Of a DNA stretch of 8,204 nucleotides, positions 1-5,790 are shown one piece after another. The stretch's first letter is position 1. The number at the start of each line of letters is the position of its first letter. Source of the stretch: an uncultured Spirochaetaceae bacterium (GTDB lineage: Bacteria > Spirochaetota > Spirochaetia > Treponematales > Treponemataceae); NCBI GenBank assembly GCA_902796985.1, contig CADBRC010000067.1:1-8204 (forward strand), given 5' to 3'. The notes below the pieces were generated by a model. That model worked only from the letters and a program-made list of their open reading frames with translations. It was not told where the DNA came from and ran no database searches. The translations under genes were made by a program, and so were the position numbers.

Positions 1-920
1 AGCTCGACCGTCATCTCCATAAAGACATCCATGATAAGGCCGATGTTGCCCTGCTCCGTACTGCCTCCAGCTTGCTGCAGGTTCGGGAAAGCAAGGGACT
101 GAACATTCGGCGGCGTTGACAGCGGTTGCATTCCAGCCATATTCACTCCCATAAGGGGCTGCTGCATCATCGGCTGCCCCATCATTATATTTGGATTCAT
201 GGCAGGCGAACCCATCGCCTGCCCAGCTGTAGGCATTCCCATAGCCGAAGCCGCTTCAGGAGCAGGGGTAATTCCTCCTCCCAGAGCCTTAGCCATCCCG
301 TCCGCGACGGAAGAGCTTACAGCCTCCCACATATCGTATGTCGTCCCATCAATAGTGACAGGATATGTGAACAAAACGAACTGGTTCTGCGGCATCCTCA
401 CCATCGCCTTCGGCTGGTTGACAGCCTCCGCGGGGTTGGTGGCAAGCCCGGGCAGGTTACCGCCCGCGCTCAGGGCCGTAATCTCCGCACCAGAATGATT
501 GGAGACTACCTCAGAGATAACGGAGAGGGCCATGTCGTCCAGCTCCGCGCTGTCCTCCTTGTTGATAAGGGAGACGAGCTTCTGGGCAAACTCCGGGGCC
601 AGCAGGAAAAGATGGTCGCCGGAAAGACCTGTCGAGAAGTCCAGCATGACGGCGACGACGGTCTCAGGAACCTTGGCAAGGAGCTGGTCGCGGCCGACGG
701 TCTCGACGGTCGGATCTCCGCACTGAATCTCATTCCCCGTCATCGTGCCAAGATTGGCGGAGAGCTTGTCTTTTATATCTCCGGCGAACTTCTTCAGCGT
801 CGGCTCATCTATCGCAATCTGAGGATCCGCTTTGGTGGAGCCTGACGCACTCAGGCCGCCAGTGTCAACGCCTGAAAGCAGGGCATCAATTTCTGCCTGT
901 GATATAGATCCTTCACTCAT
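1..920 (-). CDS. fliY: Flagellar motor switch protein FliY/FliN, C-terminus cut by window edge
   Basis: This is a C-ring switch protein that would sit with FliM and FliG at the cytoplasmic base of the flagellar motor. Reading from the ATG at 920 gives 306 complete codons without a stop to the window edge. Residues 6-15 (ISQAEIDALL) repeat the FliM-type CheY-binding motif. Residues about 35-212 resemble a CheC-like domain. About 213-290 is a Met/Pro/Gln/Gly-rich linker. The SpoA (FliN) domain starts at about 294 (GLIMDVFMEMTVEL) and runs off the edge. The ATG overlaps the fliM stop as ATGA, and AAGGAG lies 10 bases upstream inside fliM, which suggests translational coupling. In the CheC-like helix the catalytic Asn expected in an ExxN motif appears to be Ser (E137-V-V-S140), so phosphatase activity is doubtful. 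Assignment to the FliY/FliN family is secure. Confidence 0.92.
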   Translation of the reverse strand, partial: MSEGSISQAEIDALLSGVDTGGLSASGSTKADPQIAIDEPTLKKFAGDIKDKLSANLGTMTGNEIQCGDPTVETVGRDQLLAKVPETVVAVMLDFSTGLSGDHLFLLAPEFAQKLVSLINKEDSAELDDMALSVISEVVSNHSGAEITALSAGGNLPGLATNPAEAVNQPKAMVRMPQNQFVLFTYPVTIDGTTYDMWEAVSSSVADGMAKALGGGITPAPEAASAMGMPTAGQAMGSPAMNPNIMMGQPMMQQPLMGVNMAGMQPLSTPPNVQSLAFPNLQQAGGSTEQGNIGLIMDVFMEMTVE

Positions 921-1957
921 ATCGATTCTTCTCCTTCATTGGCCGTTGATAACTCCTCGAAGTCATCCTTGTCATCCTCTTCTATCTTGCCTATGACCTG
1001 AATGGCCATCTTCTTGCCGACCACACCAGGCTGGCAGAAGAACTTCTTTTTGTTGCCTATCGCAAGGGTCAAAGGATCCGTTATCTTCGTATTGACGAGC
1101 CTGACGACATCGCCGACCCGCAGACCTACAACATCCCGGATGGGAACGTTCAGGGAGCCTATCTCCGCAACGAGAGCCATCTCGACATCGGAAATCTTCT
1201 CCTTGAGGGTACCAAGGTACTGGGTCGTCGAGCTGCGGCGCACGGAGCTGAACCAGAACTGCGATGAAAGCTTAGAGACAATCGGTTCTATTGTAAGGTA
1301 GGGAATACAAATATTCATCATTCCCGCCTCATCGCCAATCTTTATCTCCAAGGTCACGAGGATGACCATCTCAGTCGGGGGCACAATCTGAGCGAACTGC
1401 GGGTTCGTCTCAATCTGCTGAAGCCTCGGCCTTAAATCTATGACCTGAGTCCATGACTCACGCATATTCGCAAGGATACGGACGATTATTCCTTCCATGA
1501 CCGACTGCTCTATGTCCGTCAAGTCACGGTTCACCTTTCCGCCCGTATCGCCGGAGCCACCGAAAAGGCGGTCAATCATGATGAAGGTAATCTCAGGCGC
1601 AATCTCCAGGACAGCGTTTCCCTTCAAAGGATCCATGTTGATGACCGCCAGAGTGGTCGGTGTCGGTATGGAACGAATGAACTCCTCGTAAGTGAGCTGA
1701 TCGACTGACGCAACATGCACGTGGACCAGGGTACGCAACTGCGCAGAAAGGCTCGTCGTAGTAAGACGGGCGAAGGTCTCATGCATATTGGAGACAGTAC
1801 GAATCTGCTCCTTGGAGAACTTGTCCGGACGGCGGAAGTCGTATATCTTTATGCGACGTGTGTCGCTGACCGGCTTAAAGTCGTCCGACTCGCTCTCACC
1901 CGAGCTGATGGCTTGGAGAAGCTGGTCTATTTCATCCTGTGACAGAACTTCATTCAT
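917..1957 (-). CDS. fliM: Flagellar motor switch protein FliM
   Basis: FliM binds phosphorylated CheY and switches motor rotation as part of the cytoplasmic C-ring. The 346 residues match the usual family length. The N-terminal CheY-binding motif LSQDEIDQLL is at 5-14. The CheC-like middle domain spans roughly 40-235, with the conserved GGSGDTGG stretch and the helix around RDLTDIEQSVMEGIIVRIL. The C-terminal SpoA domain, which pairs with FliN/FliY, covers about 255-330. The acidic tail is EEDDKDDFEEL and beyond. From memory of the family, this protein is close to treponemal FliM along its whole length. The start is supported by AGGGTGG 8 bases upstream. It follows fliL after 51 bases and overlaps fliY by 4 bases, which fits co-expression of the two switch proteins. 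Confidence 0.98.
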   Translation of the reverse strand: MNEVLSQDEIDQLLQAISSGESESDDFKPVSDTRRIKIYDFRRPDKFSKEQIRTVSNMHETFARLTTTSLSAQLRTLVHVHVASVDQLTYEEFIRSIPTPTTLAVINMDPLKGNAVLEIAPEITFIMIDRLFGGSGDTGGKVNRDLTDIEQSVMEGIIVRILANMRESWTQVIDLRPRLQQIETNPQFAQIVPPTEMVILVTLEIKIGDEAGMMNICIPYLTIEPIVSKLSSQFWFSSVRRSSTTQYLGTLKEKISDVEMALVAEIGSLNVPIRDVVGLRVGDVVRLVNTKITDPLTLAIGNKKKFFCQPGVVGKKMAIQVIGKIEEDDKDDFEELSTANEGEESI

Positions 1958-2008
1958 GTCTTATTCCACCCTATTTTATCCCAATAACTTACATATAATA
2001 AGTTCTAT

Positions 2009-2560
2009 TTACTGTGAAACCACGTCCTTCGCCGTAAACATGACCTTACGAATCTTGGAGTTGCTCAAGATGTTGTCATTGATTCCGTCACGAATCTCAA
2101 TCTTTATCTCGTTCTCATGCTCAGGCTTAAGCTCCTCAGCAGTCTTGGACGAGAAATAGCGGCGCAGATAGTCGATTATCTCGATTCTCCTGGCAGTAAT
2201 CTCCGAGGAAGACTGCTTGTCGTCTTTCTTGTAACCCAAAGCAATCTTGACGGACACGCTCGAAGAAATCGGGTCGGCTGTCTGAGTCCTGATGTCCTCA
2301 AGGGACGTATACCATTCCAGCTCCTCGCGCTGAGTCGTGTACTCCTCGCTGATCGGAACCACGGTATTAGAGCTGCCACCCTTCGTCATCACTTTGACCG
2401 CGATGAAAACGACCGTTATTATAAAGATGACGGCCGCCAGCGCAATCAAAATCCACTTAAGGAGTGCCGGGAAAGCGCCCTTAAGGCCACCCTTCTTTGC
2501 CGGGGCATCACCTGCTCCGCCGAGGTCATCACCCAAGTCTGCTGCTGCATCGTCTGCCAT
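2009..2560 (-). CDS. fliL: Flagellar basal body-associated protein FliL
   Basis: FliL is a single-pass inner-membrane protein that surrounds and stabilises the stator units. The protein has 183 residues. It has a short cytoplasmic Asp/Ala/Gly-rich head (1-25), one strongly hydrophobic membrane segment at about 31-58, and a periplasmic FliL domain (about 75-183) that carries a helical EITARRIEIIDYLRRYF region and ends in the family-typical KVMFTAKDVVSQ. The start codon has a strong ribosome binding site, GGGAGGA, 4 bases upstream. It lies between motB (109-base gap) and fliM (51-base gap). The motB-fliL gap contains a sigma-28-like promoter sequence (see 2599-2626). Primary sequence conservation is lower than for its neighbours, as is normal for FliL. 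Position and topology make the call firm. Confidence 0.93.
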   Translation of the reverse strand: MADDAAADLGDDLGGAGDAPAKKGGLKGAFPALLKWILIALAAVIFIITVVFIAVKVMTKGGSSNTVVPISEEYTTQREELEWYTSLEDIRTQTADPISSSVSVKIALGYKKDDKQSSSEITARRIEIIDYLRRYFSSKTAEELKPEHENEIKIEIRDGINDNILSNSKIRKVMFTAKDVVSQ

Positions 2561-2598
2561 ATCATCCTCCCAAAAAACTCTAATCTTCTGTATTTACC

Positions 2599-2626
2599 TT
2601 ATCGGCAAATAAATTTTCAATCTATA
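2599..2626 (-). promoter_or_regulatory. Putative sigma-28 (FliA-type) promoter upstream of fliL
   Basis: On the minus strand the motB-fliL gap holds an exact GCCGATAA (plus positions 2599-2606), the consensus -10 of FliA-type promoters. TATAGATT (2619-2626) lies 12 bases upstream and matches the -35 consensus TAAAGTTT at 6 of 8 positions. The spacer is one base longer than the classical 11. The predicted start would leave a leader of about 30 bases before fliL. The promoter would let fliL-fliM-fliY be expressed separately from motAB. This is a sequence match only. Confidence 0.45.
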
Positions 2627-2669
2627 AGACAATCTGTCGGACTCACATCAAAAAGTGCCATACCAGCCC

Positions 2670-3392
2670 TTAGAAGTGCCCCTCGTCCAGAATTATGATG
2701 TCCACCCTCCGGTTGTAGGCCCTGCCCTCTTCCGTCTCATTGGTGAACTGGGGTCTCGTATCCGCGTAACCGGCAATCGAGAACTTACCCTCGTCAACAC
2801 CAAAGTCCGACAGGTAATGGAGCACGTTTGCCGCCCGCGTCGCGGAAAGCTCCCAGTTGCTCTGGAACTGGCTCGTGATGGGCACCGGCGTGTTGTCCGT
2901 ATGTCCCTCAATCCTGTAGCGCGTATTCTTCACCTTCTCTTCGTTGAAGAACTGAGACAGGCGGATCAGGGTTTCCCTGGTCTCGTCTATATTCAGCTCT
3001 GCACTTCCCTGCTCGAAGAACGCGTCGGATATCAGCGATATGACGATTCCACGCTCATCGCTCGTCACCGTAACCTTCGTTGATTTGATGTCAGGCTGGA
3101 AAATACTGACAGCCTTCTTCATCGTCGGTCCCAAATGGGATCCTTTCTCCAGAGAAGGCAGAGATGAGACGACGTTTCCCATATCCGCAAGCCGGCCCTG
3201 GCTGATAGAGATGCCTCCACCGGGGTTGTTGTTCTGTATGGATGCGGAAAGGGCCGCCATCTGAACGGCATCCGTCTCCGTCGGATCGTACAGGGCAACG
3301 AAGAAGCAGAGCATGAGCGTAATCATGTCTCCGTAGGTTCCCTGCCACGCGGTCGACGGCTTTTCCGGATCCTTTTTCTGTTTCTTTGCCAT
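2670..3392 (-). CDS. motB: Flagellar stator protein MotB
   Basis: MotB pairs with MotA to form the ion-driven stator and anchors it to peptidoglycan. The protein has 240 residues. A short Lys-rich cytoplasmic tail (1-15) precedes one membrane helix at about 18-36 (YGDMITLMLCFFVALYD). D22 matches the essential ion-binding Asp of the TYGD motif. A linker and plug region follows at about 37-110. The OmpA-like peptidoglycan-binding domain is at about 115-236, with EGHTDN (162-167), SNWELSATRA (178-187) and NRRVDI (227-232). The CFF(V)xLYDP helix end looks like the treponemal version. Translation starts 15 bases after the motA stop with AGGGG 7 bases upstream, so the stator pair is coupled. The coupling ion (proton or sodium) cannot be told from the sequence with confidence. 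Confidence 0.97.
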   Translation of the reverse strand: MAKKQKKDPEKPSTAWQGTYGDMITLMLCFFVALYDPTETDAVQMAALSASIQNNNPGGGISISQGRLADMGNVVSSLPSLEKGSHLGPTMKKAVSIFQPDIKSTKVTVTSDERGIVISLISDAFFEQGSAELNIDETRETLIRLSQFFNEEKVKNTRYRIEGHTDNTPVPITSQFQSNWELSATRAANVLHYLSDFGVDEGKFSIAGYADTRPQFTNETEEGRAYNRRVDIIILDEGHF

Positions 3393-3407
3393 GCTTAAGC
3401 CCCTGCC

Positions 3408-4190
3408 TTAGTCTTTAAGGACGTTGGCCTCAACCGTCTTACGGGTCTTCGGGTCAAGGTAGGTGAGCAGCTTCTGCGCAAGGACGCGGGGGTTGTCTCC
3501 ACCCTGAATCGAAAGAATTCCTTCTATAACCATGTCCTTGGAGTTCATCTCGTTTGCATTCTGAGCAATCAGCTTCTGGGACATAGGTCCGAACAACCAG
3601 TTTGCAAGCCACGCTCCGTACAGGGTCGTGATAAGTGCCGTAGCCATGTTAGGACCAAGGGAGCTCTTGTCCTCCAGGTTACGCAACATTCCTATAAGAC
3701 CGATAACCGTACCCATCATTCCGAATCCAGGACCGAATCCTGCCCACTGAATCATCAAATTGATGAACTTCATGTGGCGGGCCTCCGTCTGGGCCATCTC
3801 ACTCTCAAGAATCGCGCGGATGACGTTTCCGTCAGAACCGTCGACCATCAGGCGCAGACCTTCCTTCAGGAAGGGATCATCCAGGTCATCAAGGCCCTCT
3901 TCCAGGGCAAGAATACCCTCGCGGCGGGCCTTCTCACTGAGGGAGACCATATTCTCGACGATGGCCGCTTCGCCAAAGTCGTAGACCTTGAAGGTACGTC
4001 CAACTATCTTGAACAGCTGCAGGATGTCCGACATGGGGGCACAAATCCACAGGGAGAAGTACGAACCACCCACCGTAACGAAGACCGAAGGAATATCAAT
4101 AATATTCATGACGGAGCTTCCACCTGAAATAACTCCGAGGAAGATTGCGGCCGCACCGCCAAGCAAACCGATTAATGTAGCTATATCCAT
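3408..4190 (-). CDS. motA: Flagellar stator protein MotA
   Basis: MotA is the four-helix membrane subunit of the stator; its cytoplasmic loop pushes on FliG. The protein has 260 residues. Membrane helices are at about 3-23, 34-52, 145-170 and 181-205. The large cytoplasmic loop carries RREGILALEEGL (89-100), equivalent to the FliG-contacting Arg/Glu region. The conserved helix-3 motif GPGFGMMGTVIG (153-164) includes P154, and P202 follows in helix 4 (FGPMSQKL). The best Shine-Dalgarno, GGGAGG (4203-4208), lies 12 bases from the ATG, which is long. No other in-frame start is visible nearby, and the protein begins at the family-typical MDIATLIGL. The gene follows flbD after 85 bases and precedes motB by 15. 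Confidence 0.97.
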   Translation of the reverse strand: MDIATLIGLLGGAAAIFLGVISGGSSVMNIIDIPSVFVTVGGSYFSLWICAPMSDILQLFKIVGRTFKVYDFGEAAIVENMVSLSEKARREGILALEEGLDDLDDPFLKEGLRLMVDGSDGNVIRAILESEMAQTEARHMKFINLMIQWAGFGPGFGMMGTVIGLIGMLRNLEDKSSLGPNMATALITTLYGAWLANWLFGPMSQKLIAQNANEMNSKDMVIEGILSIQGGDNPRVLAQKLLTYLDPKTRKTVEANVLKD

Positions 4191-4226
4191 AAAAAGAAGG
4201 AGCCTCCCGCTATTCCGTTTTTTTTA

Positions 4227-4253
4227 TTGTCGGTAAATTCTTCTTAAATTCTA
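4227..4253 (-). promoter_or_regulatory. Putative weak sigma-28-like promoter upstream of motA
   Basis: Within the 85-base flbD-motA gap, the minus strand reads TAGAATTT (plus 4246-4253), then 11 bases, then ACCGACAA (4227-4234). Against the FliA consensus TAAAGTTT-N11-GCCGATAA this matches 6 of 8 in each half with exact spacing. A run of eight A (plus-strand T at 4218-4225) follows, so the predicted start falls in or near a homopolymer. The match is moderate and the region is AT-rich, so chance is possible. Confidence 0.3.
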
Positions 4254-4275
4254 AACGAAAGTTATAGATTCAAGG

Positions 4276-4470
4276 CTATAATTCTTGATTTACGCCTATC
4301 TTCCGCCTATACGCGACTATCCGCGCAATAACTTCTTCAGGGCTTTCCCTGACCACGACTTTTTTACCGGAGAGCATCGTCAGCGTCAAATCCGGGGTTT
4401 CTTCCATATACTCTACTTGGTGCGGATTTATCCAGTATCTTTTCCCGTCCAAACGCGTCACCTCAATCAT
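4276..4470 (-). CDS. flbD: Flagellar protein FlbD family (small)
   Basis: This 64-residue protein is the small FlbD-family protein that in spirochaetes and Gram-positives sits between flgE and motA. It is unrelated to the Caulobacter regulator of the same name, and its molecular role is not established. Diagnostic stretches are MIEVTRLDGKRYWINPHQ (1-18), VEYMEETPDLTLTMLSGKK (19-37) and ESPEEVIARIVAYRR (42-56). It is soluble, with no signal or membrane segment. The ATG is where the family starts, but no Shine-Dalgarno is visible upstream. A sigma-70-like promoter ends so close to it that the mRNA may be leaderless. Here it is the first gene of the operon, since the next gene upstream is divergent. 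Usually flgD and flgE precede it. Confidence 0.9.
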   Translation of the reverse strand: MIEVTRLDGKRYWINPHQVEYMEETPDLTLTMLSGKKVVVRESPEEVIARIVAYRRKIGVNQEL

Positions 4471-4478
4471 AATACTAT

Positions 4479-4507
4479 ATAATGACCTATAAATTGCCAG
4501 CCGTCAA
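4479..4507 (-). promoter_or_regulatory. Putative sigma-70 promoter of the flbD-motor operon
   Basis: On the minus strand TTGACG (plus 4502-4507, 5 of 6 to TTGACA) is followed after 17 bases by CATTAT (4479-4484, 4 of 6 to TATAAT). The expected start lies 7-9 bases beyond, at about 4470-4472, that is, at the flbD ATG itself. The optimal spacing and the lack of a ribosome binding site between promoter and gene support each other, but the -10 is imperfect. Confidence 0.45.
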
Positions 4508-4588
4508 GGGCTTTTTCCAGCCAAACAGGTAAAAAAGCCTCTGTTTCCGGTAAAGCACGTCCTGGGCGGCAGCGCAAGCCCCCGAAAT

Positions 4589-4736
4589 GCTTAAGCTTTT
4601 TAGTCCGTGGAGCTTAAGCTTTTTAGTCCGTGGAGCTTAAGCTTTTTAGTCCGTGGAGCTTAAGCTTTTTGATCCGTGAAGCTTAAGCTTTTTGATCCGT
4701 GAAGCTTAAGCTTCTTTCCCCGTGAAGCTTAAGCTT
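4589..4736. repeat. Tandem array of 23-bp palindrome-containing units (6 full + 1 partial)
   Basis: Seven copies of the palindrome GCTTAAGC start at 4589, 4612, 4635, 4658, 4681, 4704 and 4727, exactly 23 bases apart. Most copies extend to the 10-bp palindrome AGCTTAAGCT, and two to the 14-bp GAAGCTTAAGCTTC (4701-4714 and 4724-4737). The 13-base spacers fall into blocks: TTTTAGTCCGTGG in units 1-3 (identical), TTTTGATCCGTGA in units 4-5, and TCTTTCCCCGTGA in unit 6, all keeping CCGTG. The seventh unit keeps only the first 10 bases. The 23 bases before unit 1 match unit 6 at 11 positions and may be a decayed copy. Because the core is self-complementary, neighbouring units are both direct and inverted repeats. 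There are no unique spacers, so this is not CRISPR. It could be iterated protein-binding sites or a simple minisatellite. Confidence 0.95.
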
Positions 4737-4762
4737 CCGGTCATCGGATCAACGGGGATTTG

Positions 4763-4822
4763 TAGCCAGCAAATTTAAATTATAGCCAGAAACCGCAGCC
4801 TTTAATTTAATGCAGCCTTTAA
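4763..4822 (+). repeat. Paired short direct repeats upstream of the DegV gene
   Basis: TAGCCAG occurs at 4763-4769 and 4783-4789 (20 bases apart), and GCAGCCTTTAA at 4795-4805 and 4812-4822 (17 bases apart). Both pairs lie in an AT-rich stretch directly upstream of the predicted promoter. The spacing near two helical turns would suit a dimeric regulator or repeated operator, but the repeats are short and their function is unknown. Confidence 0.5.
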
Positions 4823-4838
4823 ATAGGACAAAAAGCTA

Positions 4839-4867
4839 TTGCAAGCCCCGCGACAAACAGGTAAACT
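4839..4867 (+). promoter_or_regulatory. Putative sigma-70 promoter of the DegV-FakA-PlsY operon
   Basis: TTGCAA (4839-4844) and TAAACT (4862-4867) are separated by 17 bases, each matching the -35 and -10 consensus at 4 of 6 positions. A start at about 4874 would place the ribosome binding site GAGAGG (4874-4879, 6 bases before the ATG) at the very 5' end of the mRNA. The position is good but the individual boxes are weak. Confidence 0.4.
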
Positions 4868-4885
4868 GATGCAGAGAGGTATGCA

Positions 4886-5773
4886 ATGAGACCAGTAAAA
4901 ATTCTGACCGACTCCTGCTCGGACATGAGCCGGGACCTGCGGGAAAAGTACGACATCGACTATGCGAGGATGAAGACCGTCTATGACGGGAAGGAGCAGT
5001 GGGCGAGCCTTGACTTTGAATACTATACTCCCAAGCAGCTCTACGATATCATGAGGGAAGGCAACAGGATTCTGACGACCCAGGTTCCGCCGGACGAGTT
5101 CACGAGAATTTTTACCGAATACCTGGACAAGGGCTTTGACATAGTGTACATCGGCTGCTCGCTCAAGCAGTCGGGTTCCGTCAATACCGGAGCCGTCGTT
5201 GCGAGGACCCTGCTCGAATCCCGTCCCGATGCAAATATATTCTGCATGGATTCGATGAACGCCTGCATAGGAGAAGGAATTCTTGCCATCAAGGGCGCAT
5301 GCTACCGCGATCAGGGGCTGAGCGCAAAGGAAATCTTCGACAAACTGGTCACCGAACGCAAGACGATAAATGAGTACGTTACCGTTCATTCGCTGGACAG
5401 CCTCAAGAGGGCCGGCAGGGTCAAGGCATCCGCCGCATTCTTCGGCAACCTGCTCGGAGTCAAGCCCATCCTCATTGCTGACGCAAAGGGTGACCAGGTC
5501 GCAGTCAAGAAGGTCAAGGGGCGCCTCAACTCCTTCCATGAAATAGTCAACATGCTCAAAGAGTCCATAACCGATGCAGAGAACCAGACCATCTACCTCT
5601 GCCACGCTGACTGCGAGAAGGAGGAAGTAGACTCGCTCGCTCAGATGGTGCGGGAGGAGATTCCCTGCAAGGACGTGCACATCAGTTACATAGGACCGAT
5701 TATCGGGGCCTCCATTGGTCCCGATGCGATAGGCATCTGGGCAACCGGCAAAGAAGTAACGTTCGAAGGCTAA
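4886..5773 (+). CDS. degV: DegV-family fatty-acid-binding protein (FakB-like)
   Basis: DegV proteins hold a fatty acid in a deep pocket, and FakB members present it to the kinase FakA. The 295 residues show the family landmarks: TDSCSD (8-13), TTQVPPDEF (64-72), the LSG-like loop SLKQSGS (92-98), DSMNACIGEG (122-131), DSLKRAGRV (171-179) with LLGVKPIL (189-196), and the C-terminal IGPIIGASIGPDAIGI (269-284). No signal peptide or membrane segment is present, so it is cytosolic. In characterised FakB proteins the last motif carries a His that contacts the fatty acid carboxylate; here the equivalent position appears to be S276, and the usual GPG is GPD. GAGAGG 6 bases upstream fixes the start. 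FakA follows after 17 bases, which supports a FakB role. The ligand is unknown. Confidence 0.9.
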   Translation: MRPVKILTDSCSDMSRDLREKYDIDYARMKTVYDGKEQWASLDFEYYTPKQLYDIMREGNRILTTQVPPDEFTRIFTEYLDKGFDIVYIGCSLKQSGSVNTGAVVARTLLESRPDANIFCMDSMNACIGEGILAIKGACYRDQGLSAKEIFDKLVTERKTINEYVTVHSLDSLKRAGRVKASAAFFGNLLGVKPILIADAKGDQVAVKKVKGRLNSFHEIVNMLKESITDAENQTIYLCHADCEKEEVDSLAQMVREEIPCKDVHISYIGPIIGASIGPDAIGIWATGKEVTFEG

Positions 5774-5790
5774 AATCAAGGGAGAAGATA

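Larger units (their letters stand above)
4471..4885. other. Divergent intergenic region with repeats, no gene
   Basis: This 415-base stretch separates the leftward motor operon from the rightward lipid operon. I see no convincing small gene or RNA gene in it. From left to right it holds the flbD promoter, a GGCTTTTT / AAAAAGCC inverted repeat (4509-4516 and 4532-4539), the 23-bp tandem array (4589-4736), an AT-rich stretch with paired short repeats (4763-4822), and the promoter and ribosome binding site of the DegV gene. Composition is AT-richer than the flanking genes except at 4540-4585. Confidence 0.8.

Noticed and set aside
126..845. 239-residue plus-strand open frame opposite fliY
   Set aside because: The His/Arg/Ser-rich translation is typical of an antisense shadow. 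The minus-strand frame gives a coherent FliY protein from motif to linker to SpoA domain.
1986..2004. 6-bp inverted repeat (AACTTA / TAAGTT) in the fliL-fliM gap
   Set aside because: The stem is short and AT-rich with a 7-base loop. It is too weak to call a terminator or operator, and the gene pair is expected to be co-transcribed.
3393..3400. Extra GCTTAAGC copies outside the array, here between the motB ribosome binding site and ATG, and at 2125-2132 inside fliL
   Set aside because: Two isolated 8-mers are slightly more than expected by chance but have no periodicity. The one in fliL is explained by coding (Glu-Leu-Lys-Pro).
4509..4539. GGCTTTTT / AAAAAGCC inverted repeat as a terminator
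   Set aside because: The stem is mostly A-T with a 15-base loop and sits between divergent genes, where no transcript needs ending. It overlaps the region upstream of the flbD promoter.
4589..4736. CRISPR array
   Set aside because: Units are contiguous and their 13-base spacers are repeated rather than unique. The period is far too short, and no cas genes are present.
4881..4889. Two-codon frame ATG CAA TGA overlapping the DegV start codon
   Set aside because: It lies only one base from the GAGAGG site, too close for initiation; likely chance.
4802..5779. 325-residue open frame on the minus strand covering the whole DegV gene
   Set aside because: It lies antisense to a gene with clear family motifs. 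Its own translation shows no recognisable domain, and such frames arise readily opposite GC-biased codons.
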